DNA from: a virus
Direction: 5' to 3' (one strand)
Virus record (IMG/VR): IMGVR_UViG_3300028610_000483
Span: 1 to 61,007 of that record
Length of the DNA: 61,007 nt
Below the pieces are notes generated by a model. It had not been told where the DNA came from and did no database searches. It was given only the letters and a program-made list of their open reading frames with translations. Positions 17,560 to 24,576 of this stretch are shown here, piece by piece. Position numbers and translations under genes: made by a program. Numbering within the stretch: position 1 is the first letter of the stretch; every line of letters begins with the position of its first letter.

Positions 17560-18236
17560 TAGAATACAACCCCAGGTGTGCCATCTGATAGAGAATAGGT
17601 AGCACCGATGCCTGCGGCACTATTTTCAATTTTCACGCCTTTGCGCCAATAGATGTCGTAGGATACTCCAACGCCTAAAATGTCAGGCACAAAGTAAAGC
17701 ACATCTAAATTCAACCTGTTCCAATGAGCCGTTTCAATAGCAAAACCGGCAACTGGCCCTGCGGTGGTTGAAACACCAACCGCAAGTTTTGGTTTCAGAT
17801 GAATACCGTAAGGTTTCAGATCAGGAACCAAACCTTGTGTAATTGGTTCTCCGTCGAAAGTGCCTGACCCATCAGTGCGAATAACAATTTCGTGCTTCTT
17901 GCCAGTGTCTTTGTCAACAGCGATAATGACGGTTGACTGTTCCCGTTGACCAAAGTTGATTGGCTTGCTCTTCCAACCTCTAGCATAACCAGTGCCAAAC
18001 AGTAAGGCTGCAACAATAATTGCAACAATAAAGTTTTGATACACATGATGTAGAAACTTACCAAGTCTTGCACCTGTAAAAATATTCAACCCATGAATAA
18101 ACTTTCTTCCATCCCAACCTGATGTTTGTTTAATCAGTGATTTGGCAGCATTCTTAGCATCCTTCGCAATTTGTTGAAGGTCTGCGGCTGACAACTCACC
18201 ATCACGATTGAGATCGAAGAGGTCACGAGGTTTCAT
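17541..18236 (-). CDS. Membrane protein with EF-hand-like loop
   Basis: 231 aa. Residues 7-20 (FDLNRDGELSAADL) match the calcium-binding loop of an EF-hand/dockerin. One transmembrane helix lies at ~68-86 (QNFIVAIIVAALLFGTGYA). The remaining ~145 residues are beta-rich and end in aromatic strands (VGVSYDIYWRKG ... GVVFYWTISF), resembling an outer-membrane-type hairpin pattern. It may act in lysis or at the cell envelope. Its start overlaps the 22-aa gene's stop. Confidence 0.5.
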   Translation of the reverse strand: MKPRDLFDLNRDGELSAADLQQIAKDAKNAAKSLIKQTSGWDGRKFIHGLNIFTGARLGKFLHHVYQNFIVAIIVAALLFGTGYARGWKSKPINFGQREQSTVIIAVDKDTGKKHEIVIRTDGSGTFDGEPITQGLVPDLKPYGIHLKPKLAVGVSTTAGPVAGFAIETAHWNRLNLDVLYFVPDILGVGVSYDIYWRKGVKIENSAAGIGATYSLSDGTPGVVFYWTISF

Positions 18237-18304
18237 TAATGATAATACTTGTATACGAGATACACAACTACAGCAACAACAACAACAGCAACAATGTTAC
18301 CCAT
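18236..18304 (-). CDS. 22-aa single-pass membrane micro-protein
   Basis: The ATG at 18304 follows a perfect AGGAGG at 6 bases, and the stop overlaps the next start as TAATG. The peptide is almost entirely Val/Ala/Ile (residues 4-17) ending in Lys-Tyr-Tyr-His, i.e. one short transmembrane helix. The strong ribosome site and tight coupling argue that it is made. A holin-regulating or pinholin-like role is a guess from size and neighbours. Confidence 0.6.
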   Translation of the reverse strand: MGNIVAVVVVAVVVYLVYKYYH

Positions 18305-18318
18305 ATCAACCTCCTGTG

Positions 18319-19026
18319 TTAGTCTTGAATAAAATACCAATCGAGTAACTCTTGAATGATATCGGCTGGCACAATGACCCACATATGTTGAGCAACACCA
18401 AACATACTGTCATGCCAACCTTGACTCAGAATTCCGATTACTTTTCCTGCTTCGTTAATTACAGCCGATCCGCTATTACCTGGGGCGGCTGCTATTTGAA
18501 CCATCAATTCATTGTCTGTCACGTAACTAACATAACCTGTAGAACGAATTCGTGCGTAACCGATAGGATATCCAACCATTGCTACAGGATCACCGACTTG
18601 TGGTTGTTCTGAAACTAAATCAAGATCGGTATCAATCCAAGCTAAATTCTCGTGACGTTCGATCACAACAATGGCTACATCTTTCGATGCATGAGTATAT
18701 ACATCCAATACCGGAATTTCAAGTGCTTCGGCTTTGTGGTGAGAAAATAACCTCAAAACCATTTCACCACCAACCGAATGTTTTGCTGTTACAAAATAAA
18801 TGAACTTCTCATCTTTGGCTACCGCCCAAGCTGTAGAAGCTCCTGATTCAAATTCACGTTTGGAAACAATCTGAATAGTATTTTGCGTATGAACTGTTTG
18901 TATCAGTTCGTATGGTGTGACATCTACGTGTGTTGTATAATCTACGACAATTATTGCTGGCAAAAATAGCCACGCCGATATAGCTAGTCCTAACACTATA
19001 TCATAAACTATTTTAGTCAGCTTCAT
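18319..19026 (-). CDS. Membrane-anchored trypsin-like (HtrA-type) serine protease
   Basis: 235 aa. An N-terminal transmembrane segment (residues ~10-28) precedes a chymotrypsin-fold domain with the full triad: His83 (TAKHSV), Asp116 (KDVAIV) and Ser185 in APGNSGSAV. It lacks a PDZ domain. It is the first gene of the late arm as it leaves the divergence region. Cell-envelope proteolysis during lysis, or virion maturation, are possible roles. I see only a weak ribosome site. Confidence 0.8.
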   Translation of the reverse strand: MKLTKIVYDIVLGLAISAWLFLPAIIVVDYTTHVDVTPYELIQTVHTQNTIQIVSKREFESGASTAWAVAKDEKFIYFVTAKHSVGGEMVLRLFSHHKAEALEIPVLDVYTHASKDVAIVVIERHENLAWIDTDLDLVSEQPQVGDPVAMVGYPIGYARIRSTGYVSYVTDNELMVQIAAAPGNSGSAVINEAGKVIGILSQGWHDSMFGVAQHMWVIVPADIIQELLDWYFIQD

Positions 19027-19040
19027 ATTTTTGTCCGTAA

Positions 19041-19500
19041 TAAAATAGGGCCTAGAGTCTCCGAGCTACGGTAAGAACAGCTTCCTCAAGGGTTGCCATA
19101 CAGAACATCTAGGACTTACCTACGTAAAAGTAGACGGCGAGAATCTCAGACGCTCATAATAAACGAAGATACACCTGAGAAACCAGATCGGCTTTGTGGT
19201 TTACACATCAGCTCGATCAATATTGGCGTAACGTCTTACGCTCACCGCCCTGGACTACTTGGGTCTGCACCCAAACTGCTGACGACGCTCTCTGTAGCGA
19301 AAACGGCGCCGGAACTGTGCCTACACATGGCAGGTCAGCTACAAAAACACGGTGGTTGATTTGACTCAACTAGTGTGAGGAACACGCATTAGAGGCAGTT
19401 CCTTCAATCCTCACTATCCCTGCCGATCTGTCTGCGTCGCATGTCAATTAAGTCGCTACCGACTCCATGCTGCACCGCTAAAAATAAGGGGCCTTTTTTC
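19041..19500 (+). ncRNA. Candidate large structured non-coding RNA
   Basis: About 460 nt without a supported reading frame. Perfect or near-perfect local stems on the plus strand include GGTAAG/CTTACC (19070/19115), TCTCAG/CTGAGA (19144/19175), a bulged 8-bp stem (19186-19218), GCGTAA-CGTC-TTACGC (~19226-19241), TTGGGT/ACCCAA (~19259-19274), TGTAGC/GCTACA, TGAGGA/TCCTCA and AGTCG-CTAC-CGACT. The ends (19043-19053 and 19488-19499) pair through a helix that needs G-U pairs on the plus strand, and a run of six Ts follows. This architecture resembles ornate phage RNAs such as GOLLD or ROOL, but I do not recognise the family. Confidence 0.5.
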
Positions 19501-19785
19501 TATTCGGGTTAGAAGGCTGAAGACCCTTAAACCTCCCGTTCAGTTACTTAACGATACTTAGTAATACTGAATTGTATACTCATCTCTTCCAGGGCGTTCA
19601 AACTGTGGTGCGAGACTCGTTGTTGTAACCCTTGAAACAGGTTATAGTTAGAACTCACACATCCTATCTCTAGTCATACAAAAAATTTGTAACTCCTACT
19701 TATATAATAAGACTTTCAGGACTACTTTTTCAACCCCCTCCTAAAACTTTTTTCTCAAATATATCGCAATACGGAATATTACTCA
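19501..19785. other. Gene-free spacer with weak structure
   Basis: No supported gene. It holds one degenerate copy of the short AATAC-loop-GTAT hairpin found twice further on (around 19563-19583) and pyrimidine-rich stretches. I see nothing else. Confidence 0.4.
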
Positions 19786-20330
19786 GGACTGATACTTCTC
19801 AGTCCGTCAACATTGTGCGTGACGCGGAGATTAGGTAGGTTCAATGCGGAGAAAAAATCGCCCAAAAATTCTGGCACCGTGGCTCGATCCTCAGAATGTG
19901 TGCATTCTTCAGAACTGATCGTCGTCAGTTCGAATTGAAAGAAAAGGTTTTCCCCCTATAACCCCCTTTCCAAAAGAAAGAAATAACTAATCTAATGACT
20001 ACTATACAGTAGTCTATCTTTTAAAGCCTTCGAGCCTCTACTGGCTCTCAGGCACCCCTTATATTAATTATTATACTATAGCTTAAGCTATAGTATAATA
20101 ATATAGTAGTTATGCACGACTGTTTAGACAGTCGCTAGTAATACAGAGGTATTACGCAGCACTTGGCATGCTGCTCTAATATAAAGCGCAGTTTAGTTTT
20201 TGATTGAGATTCTAGGTATATGTAAACTGTAGTTTACATTTAGTCTGAATTTTAGGTAAATATAAAACATCTTTTATGTAGCACTGACGAGGATCAGTGC
20301 CTAGCAATACTGAAGTATTATGTGGGAGAG
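19786..20330 (+). other. Array of about a dozen perfect stem-loops
   Basis: Stems in order: 19786-19805 (7 bp), 19893-19908 (6), 19912-19931 (7), 19997-20014 (7), 20026-20053 (4+5 with symmetric TC/TC loop), 20067-20102 (36-bp palindrome), 20117-20134 (6), 20139-20154 (6), 20156-20174 (6), ~20221-20238 (7), ~20261-20276 (6), 20281-20300 (7), 20306-20319 (5). Four share an ACTG/CAGT core with a 6-base loop, differing at a neighbouring pair by compensatory changes. Two are followed by CTAG and an AATAC/GTATT hairpin. This could be a large RNA or an origin region. Confidence 0.55.
20067..20102. repeat. 36-bp perfect palindrome
   Basis: Both 18-base arms match exactly around the centre GCTT|AAGC. 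The sequence is almost all A/T apart from four G-C pairs per 18. As DNA it could extrude a cruciform, and as RNA it would be an 18-bp hairpin. It sits in the middle of the divergence region. Confidence 0.85.
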
Positions 20331-20413
20331 GGGAAGAGCATTAGACCCTGGCATTAGGTTTTCAACACCCATCGTTATTTGTATTTTTTAGTAGTATATA
20401 GTAAAGTTTTTGT

Positions 20414-20455
20414 ATTGTAAACCTTTTGGACATACATTGTAAACTTATGGACATA
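20414..20455. repeat. Two iteron-like direct repeats
   Basis: A 21-base unit (ATTGTAAAC...GGACATA) at 20414-20434 is repeated as a 20-base unit at 20436-20455, with one base between. A degenerate third unit may precede them (~20394-20413). Just beyond, TGTGTCAA occurs twice (20481 and 20493). The spacing of about two helical turns suits binding of an initiator or regulator. Next to the AT-rich palindrome, this is a good origin candidate. Confidence 0.5.
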
Positions 20456-20509
20456 ACCTGTTGTTATTATTATAGTTAGTTGTGTCAAATTATGTGTCAA
20501 CATGGGTGT

Positions 20510-20665
20510 CTACACCACAAACGAGGATTTGTGGCTCTGCACGATATACGTGCTACTCGGAATGGGGTCAAAAGGGTTCTCGTATTCGTCGAAAGACGAA
20601 CTCATTATAGGAATTTTACCCTGTCGTGTGTCGGTAGTGAGCTATACAGGAATTGACTACCTTAA
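20510..20665 (+). ncRNA. Second structured segment with GAAA tetraloop
   Basis: Stems: CCACAAA/TTTGTGG (20515-20534) with loop CGAGGA, identical to the loop of the 20281-20300 hairpin. GCACG/CGTGC (20539-20553). AGGGT/ACCCT (20573/20618) enclosing TTCGTC-GAAA-GACGAA (20585-20600), a GNRA-type loop. GGTAGT/ACTACC (20633/20656). A GNRA loop only on the plus strand suggests an RNA read rightwards. Boundaries are uncertain. Confidence 0.4.
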
Positions 20666-20855
20666 AATGGTCTGAGAATTAACCCCCCTCCCCTAACCTA
20701 GTGCTATCAATTGGGGTTGGTGTTCGCATACTATAAGGAGTAAGCGAATCAATTAGACATTTGTCTATCACTTTTCTTTAACCCAGCAGAATTATGATAT
20801 AACTTCTTTACTCCCAATAGGTTACAACTCATTTTATACTATCTCTATCTAGCTC
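20666..20855. other. Gene-free spacer before first early promoter
   Basis: No gene supported. A/T-rich with a C-rich stretch near 20685-20697. It contains AAGGAGTAAG near 20738, which looks like a ribosome site, but no reasonable start codon with an open frame follows. Confidence 0.3.
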
Positions 20856-20883
20856 TTGACAAGGGTAAGGCTTAAGGCATACT
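20856..20883 (+). promoter_or_regulatory. Early promoter P1
   Basis: TTGACA at 20856-20861, a 16-base spacer, then CATACT at 20878-20883 (one mismatch from the TATACT used in the three other promoters here). It is the first plus-strand promoter of the early arm. Predicted transcription start falls on the ATG at 20890. Confidence 0.65.
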
Positions 20884-20889
20884 TGAGGT

Positions 20890-21006
20890 ATGGCAACACT
20901 AGCATACAGACTGATTGAGAGGCTTGACGGGGAACGCGGGGTAAAGCTGATACCCTACAGAGTAGCACAGCCTATTAAGGTCTGGTTGCTACTACACATC
21001 AGATAG
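20890..21006 (+). CDS. 38-aa leaderless early peptide
   Basis: The ATG at 20890 lies 6 bases after the -10 box of P1, where transcription should begin, and no ribosome site is possible. It would be translated from a leaderless message. The peptide is basic with a hydrophobic C-terminus (KVWLLLHIR). Function unknown. If transcription starts downstream, it is not a gene. Confidence 0.4.
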   Translation: MATLAYRLIERLDGERGVKLIPYRVAQPIKVWLLLHIR

Positions 21007-21017
21007 GAGATACTACA

Positions 21018-21182
21018 GTGATTAGATACGAGGTCATCAAGGACTCACGTAACGACAAGGTATACCTAGACCATGCAGGTAGTATTATACGTAACTTTGA
21101 AACAGTCTTGAAAGGCTACCACAGCAAGCAGCTTGCTACCACGATGTTTCCTAATGCGATTGATATAACCAACGAGGCTTAG
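21018..21182 (+). CDS. 54-aa early protein (GTG start)
   Basis: GTG at 21018 has AGGAG 9 bases upstream. A small protein with a beta-type N-terminus (MIRYEVIKDSRNDKVYLD) and a helical centre. No family recognised. Among the first genes transcribed, so a host-takeover role is possible. Confidence 0.6.
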   Translation: MIRYEVIKDSRNDKVYLDHAGSIIRNFETVLKGYHSKQLATTMFPNAIDITNEA

Positions 21183-21188
21183 ACCACA

Positions 21189-21374
21189 ATGCAAACGATT
21201 AGATACTATACCAGAGAGAGCTACGGCAATGTCCACTGTTACCCACTCGACCACGTAAAGAACATCAGACAGCTAACAGGCCGTAAGACACTGATTGCAG
21301 CAGACGTAACAGCATTACGCGGGATGGGTTTTAAATTTGAGCGTGTGTTACAACCGGAGGCCGCTACAATATGA
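21189..21374 (+). CDS. 61-aa early protein
   Basis: Begins 7 bases after the preceding stop, with GAGG upstream. A mixed alpha/beta protein, basic in the middle (ADVTALRGMGFKFERV). No recognised motif. It overlaps the next start by 4 bases. Confidence 0.6.
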   Translation: MQTIRYYTRESYGNVHCYPLDHVKNIRQLTGRKTLIAADVTALRGMGFKFERVLQPEAATI

Positions 21375-21565
21375 ATACACTAACCACAGAAAGAGCGCAG
21401 TGGATTCGAGAAGGTAGCCATAGACAGACGTTTACAGTAGAAGGTAAGGTAAGAGGTAGGATTGAGCGCGACGGTATACAGTGGCTTGCTAGGACAAGGA
21501 ACAGTGTTCTATGGTTTGAGACAGAGACACAAGCAAAGGTATACATAGAGCGTAACGGCTTCTAA
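21371..21565 (+). CDS. 64-aa early protein
   Basis: Starts after a strong GGAGG within the preceding gene's end. A charged beta-type protein rich in Arg and Thr. Function unknown. Part of the early small-gene operon read from P1. Confidence 0.6.
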   Translation: MNTLTTERAQWIREGSHRQTFTVEGKVRGRIERDGIQWLARTRNSVLWFETETQAKVYIERNGF

Positions 21566-21597
21566 ACAGACACCACTAAAACAGGAGACAACACACC

Positions 21598-21777
21598 ATG
21601 AAAACTGAATTTAACATCTATGAAGTTAAGACCGTTGACGTTGGCACTGTTCGCACTATCATCGGCACACCCGATACTTATGAACGAGAGATACGTATCA
21701 GCTCTCGTGATGCCAATTTTGGGGATGCACTTGTTGTAGTATTGAAGTCGTACAACGCACTTGATTTAGTCATATAA
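21598..21777 (+). CDS. 59-aa early protein
   Basis: The ATG at 21598 has AGGAG upstream with 9-base spacing. Alternating strands (EFNIYEVKTVDVGTVRTIIG) and a C-terminal helix. No recognised family. Confidence 0.6.
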   Translation: MKTEFNIYEVKTVDVGTVRTIIGTPDTYEREIRISSRDANFGDALVVVLKSYNALDLVI

Positions 21778-21853
21778 TCTTGAGCCATGCCCCGCAAGGG
21801 GCAGTAAAAGCCATGACGGGTGGCAAGGCCCGTCAAACAGGAGGTATAGAGAG

Positions 21854-22192
21854 ATGCTTACATTGTATGTGCCAACAGACAGCAGCACAGATGCAAGAGG
21901 CTATTGGAAAGACAAAGCTGGAAAGACACACCAAGACAATATCTCTTTTGTTGATGTTGAAGGATGGATAGAAGCAGGTAAAGGCGCACAGCACCTATTT
22001 ACAGAAGGGGAAGAGTGCGTAGCCATTGAAGACAAAGAAACGAACACACTGTATTTACTCTATCCTAATACGCCTTCTGACATCCTACACAAGCGGATAG
22101 AGAGCAAAGACACTAAGCAGAACAGAGAACGACATTTAGACGCTTATGGAGGGTTCACGTGTTCCGGCGGTTTTATTTATAGTTACAGATAG
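21854..22192 (+). CDS. 112-aa early protein
   Basis: Starts after GGAGG. Acidic, mixed alpha/beta, with a glycine-rich C-terminus (AYGGFTCSGGFIYSYR). No motif recognised. The 76 bases before it hold no gene. Confidence 0.6.
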   Translation: MLTLYVPTDSSTDARGYWKDKAGKTHQDNISFVDVEGWIEAGKGAQHLFTEGEECVAIEDKETNTLYLLYPNTPSDILHKRIESKDTKQNRERHLDAYGGFTCSGGFIYSYR

Positions 22193-22214
22193 ACTAAAAA
22201 CAAGCTAACAACAG

Positions 22215-22247
22215 GTTAGACACACGTTAGATACATGCTAGACTAAC
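22215..22247. repeat. Three 11-bp tandem repeats before an early gene
   Basis: Units of 11 bases, GTTAGACACAC, GTTAGATACAT and GCTAGACTAAC, run head to tail up to the ribosome site of the gene at 22263. One helical turn per unit suits repeated binding by one protein, so an operator is possible. Confidence 0.45.
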
Positions 22248-22262
22248 AGGAGATAACACGTC

Positions 22263-22703
22263 ATGAATACAGCACAGACCGATTTAAAAAAAGAATGCTT
22301 GAGTTGTTTATACCTTGCCACACATGAGCAATGTGGTAAAATAGGCTCAGAAAGTTATTGCTTAGGTCAAACAGGAGAGTCTAACCAGTATAAAAATTGG
22401 GTTGGGGCCACAGTTGAACAGGCTTTAGCTAGACAGACTGAACTTGAGCGAAACGGAAAACGCAGTATAGTTATAGGCGGTATAGGGGAAGCCGAAGTAA
22501 GCACGAATGACACACCAGAACAAGCATTCGAACAGCTTGTGTATGTGGCTGAGCAATGCGGCTATGTGGTTAGTAAAGGAGCATGGCACAACGGCTGTAA
22601 AGAGATTTTTGTTTGGACTGACGCACAACATAAACTGACATATATTAGTAACAAGTTATCTAGCATCATACGAGGCCACAGCTTAAAAATATGGACAGCA
22701 TAA
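22263..22703 (+). CDS. 146-aa early protein with possible metal site
   Basis: Starts after AGGAG, downstream of three 11-bp repeats. The N-terminal region has Cys residues at CLSC, at EQCGKIG and in SYCLGQ, which could bind zinc. The C-terminal half is mixed alpha/beta. Function unknown. Confidence 0.6.
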   Translation: MNTAQTDLKKECLSCLYLATHEQCGKIGSESYCLGQTGESNQYKNWVGATVEQALARQTELERNGKRSIVIGGIGEAEVSTNDTPEQAFEQLVYVAEQCGYVVSKGAWHNGCKEIFVWTDAQHKLTYISNKLSSIIRGHSLKIWTA

Positions 22704-22727
22704 CAGGCTAACAGGAGGTAAAAGTTT

Positions 22728-22853
22728 ATGGAACACTGTGACCAGTGCAACAAGAGCATTGACGGTAAATCAAGATATTATGACGGTCTAGTGTTATGCG
22801 TTATTTGCTTTGGCGTGGTTTTGGAAAACTTGAGGTCATGTCGAGCACGTTAA
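22728..22853 (+). CDS. 41-aa zinc-ribbon protein
   Basis: The ATG at 22728 follows AGGAGG. Residues CDQC near the N-terminus and CVIC further on make a CxxC/CxxC zinc ribbon in a minimal protein. Too short for most gene finders, but the ribosome site and motif support it. Role unknown. The 117 bases that follow hold no supported gene. Confidence 0.6.
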   Translation: MEHCDQCNKSIDGKSRYYDGLVLCVICFGVVLENLRSCRAR

Positions 22854-22970
22854 CATAGGTAACACGGCACACACGAATCTGGTGAATGGTTCGACGGTTA
22901 CGACCACGAGTAGATACAATCTTGATTGAGTGACACAAACCTAAACCATTACAATAAGGAATAACAGGTA

Positions 22971-23195
22971 ATGAGAACACGTGGAATTAGTAGAGCTGAA
23001 TTGAACCGAATACACACTAATATATTTGAACGTGCATTTTGGGCGGGATATATTACTGTTATACCTTTGCTACCTGTTCCTATGAAATGGCAAAGAAATT
23101 TGTTCCCACCAAACAGCGAAGACGCTACAACGTGGAATAACAGCTATACATCAGGTGTAGTATATGCTGAATCAGAAAAATACACACTAGACTGA
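22971..23195 (+). CDS. 74-aa early protein
   Basis: A weak AGG lies upstream of the ATG. It has a central aromatic/hydrophobic stretch (FWAGYITVIPLLPVPMKW) that may be buried rather than a true membrane helix. No family recognised. Confidence 0.5.
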   Translation: MRTRGISRAELNRIHTNIFERAFWAGYITVIPLLPVPMKWQRNLFPPNSEDATTWNNSYTSGVVYAESEKYTLD

Positions 23196-23212
23196 CACAC
23201 AGCACGTCAAAC

Positions 23213-23259
23213 AGACATTTATTTAAAGTAGATGTCAATAGCCTAAAGCTATTAAGGAG
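23213..23259 (+). promoter_or_regulatory. Leader stem-loops abutting a ribosome site
   Basis: GACAT/ATGTC is followed by AATAGC-CTAAA-GCTATT (23237-23253), and the second stem ends immediately before AAGGAG of the gene at 23268. Such placement could modulate access to the ribosome site. Confidence 0.35.
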
Positions 23260-23267
23260 CAGCAGTC

Positions 23268-23453
23268 ATGTCTAAATACAAAATAGAAATGATGGAAACT
23301 AGATATAGATTTCAAACCATAGAAGTTGAGGCAGACAACGAACACGACGCCGAAGACCTTGCCTACTGCCATTCTTTAGACGGTGAATGGCAACCACGTG
23401 AGAATGATCACGAGACAGACATCAATATAGATTCAATGACAGAACTTGATTGA
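23268..23453 (+). CDS. 61-aa acidic early protein
   Basis: Starts after AAGGAG. The beta-type N-terminus (SKYKIEMMETRYRFQTIEVEADNE) is followed by an AEDLA helix, a pattern seen in many small phage proteins that resemble the DpnD/PcfM or 'A-D-D-A' substrate-binding folds. Highly acidic end. Function unknown. Confidence 0.6.
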   Translation: MSKYKIEMMETRYRFQTIEVEADNEHDAEDLAYCHSLDGEWQPRENDHETDINIDSMTELD

Positions 23454-23476
23454 CATCAACAAACATCAAGTGAAAT

Positions 23477-23504
23477 TTGACAATTACAAAAGCTGTGCTA
23501 TACT
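23477..23504 (+). promoter_or_regulatory. Early promoter P2
   Basis: A perfect TTGACA at 23477-23482, 16 bases, then TATACT at 23499-23504. It drives the gene at 23526 with a short leader carrying AGGAAGG. Confidence 0.8.
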
Positions 23505-23525
23505 TGAGTTAGGAAGGATAAGACA

Positions 23526-23717
23526 ATGGCAAAACAATTTGAGGTATATGGTGGTTATGATAATGATAACGAACAGGAATTTCATAAAGTTGTTAAAACA
23601 GTTGATAACGATCAGGTAACAATCGCAGATTTTTACGGTGTGCCTAATCCAGAGTTGGTGTTATTTATCAGAATGCTAGAGCAAGAGGGATGGGAACAAC
23701 TAAACCCTATCATCTAG
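23526..23717 (+). CDS. 63-aa early protein
   Basis: First gene after promoter P2, with a short leader. Acidic and aromatic, with a helical C-terminus (LVLFIRMLEQEGWEQL). No recognised family. Confidence 0.6.
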   Translation: MAKQFEVYGGYDNDNEQEFHKVVKTVDNDQVTIADFYGVPNPELVLFIRMLEQEGWEQLNPII

Positions 23718-23728
23718 GATAACTCACT

Positions 23729-24010
23729 ATGAGAAAACTCACATACGACACAAAATCAAAACAGATTTATGAATCATGCCAATCACATGCAATACAGATT
23801 CTAAACAAGGGCCATGTGTTTGATGATTGTGTGCGTGGGGTGGTGACGGATGATGGCACGTTGTATATTCGCGTGGCTTCCTTAGATCATATAGAGAATT
23901 TCAACCGTCAATTTGACGCATGTATTGCATGGGGGTTTGAATCAAAGTTAGCACATTTCGATTCGACGCAGGATATAATCAGACGCAGAACTAGCGAATA
24001 CGTCTTATAA
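23729..24010 (+). CDS. 93-aa early protein
   Basis: Follows the P2 gene by 11 bases. Mixed alpha/beta, with two Cys and several His but no clear metal site. Function unknown. Confidence 0.55.
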   Translation: MRKLTYDTKSKQIYESCQSHAIQILNKGHVFDDCVRGVVTDDGTLYIRVASLDHIENFNRQFDACIAWGFESKLAHFDSTQDIIRRRTSEYVL

Positions 24011-24049
24011 TAGACGTATATCGCAACTGACGTTTAGGGAGTATGTAGT

Positions 24050-24571
24050 ATGACAAAAACAGAAATCGAACAAAAAGCATTTGCTTTGATGGGTGTGTAT
24101 GGACTGCTTGAAAAGGGGTGGTCGTTTGAATTTGGTCGAACCAGTATGACATCCGTCAGAGCCAAGTGTATGTATCATATCAAAACAATTCGTATGTCTC
24201 CACGTCTAGCACATGATGTTGACGCACAAGTTGTGAATACAATCTTGCATGAGATTGCACATGCTATGCTACCAGAAGGCTACGGACATAACAGAGCATG
24301 GCAAAACCTTGCAATACACATCGGTTCGAGTGGCGAACGATGCACTGCTCCTGAATTTGAACGTGGAGCACGCCGAGAAGATTTAGTTGTTGGTCAGCAT
24401 GTCAAAATCAATCCAGAGATATTGAGAAAAGCTAGACACAAAAAGTATGTCAATCGGGTTGGTGTGCTTCAAAAAGTCAATCGAAAAAATGTGGAAGTTG
24501 CGTTTGTAGCAGACCACGATATATGGACTTTGGGTGTTCCTATCCAACAAATTGAAATCGTGAAGGAGTAA
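24050..24571 (+). CDS. SprT-like zinc metalloprotease
   Basis: 173 aa. The HEIAH motif (His67, Glu68, His71) with a third His in GYGHNRAWQ (His80) is the SprT/Spartan active-site pattern. Eukaryotic Spartan cuts proteins crosslinked to DNA; phage relatives are common but uncharacterised. The C-terminal half is basic and may bind DNA. Start after a GGGAG-type site. Confidence 0.75.
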   Translation: MTKTEIEQKAFALMGVYGLLEKGWSFEFGRTSMTSVRAKCMYHIKTIRMSPRLAHDVDAQVVNTILHEIAHAMLPEGYGHNRAWQNLAIHIGSSGERCTAPEFERGARREDLVVGQHVKINPEILRKARHKKYVNRVGVLQKVNRKNVEVAFVADHDIWTLGVPIQQIEIVKE

Positions 24572-24576
24572 ATCAT

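Noticed and set aside
19093-19359. 88-codon open frame in the divergence region
   Set aside because: Starts at TTG with no ribosome site, has no family-like features, and overlaps several stems of the candidate RNA.
20067-20102. Palindrome as a Rho-independent terminator
   Set aside because: The stem is A/T-rich with no U-tract on either side and no gene ends near it.
20480-20501. Minus-strand promoter from doubled TTGACA near an ATTATA box
   Set aside because: Spacing is 20 or more bases, or about 8, rather than 16-18, so it is not a convincing promoter.
19027-20889. tRNA genes in the non-coding region
   Set aside because: TTCGAAT-like stretches occur (for example near 19930), but no matching T-arm stem, D-arm or acceptor pair was found.
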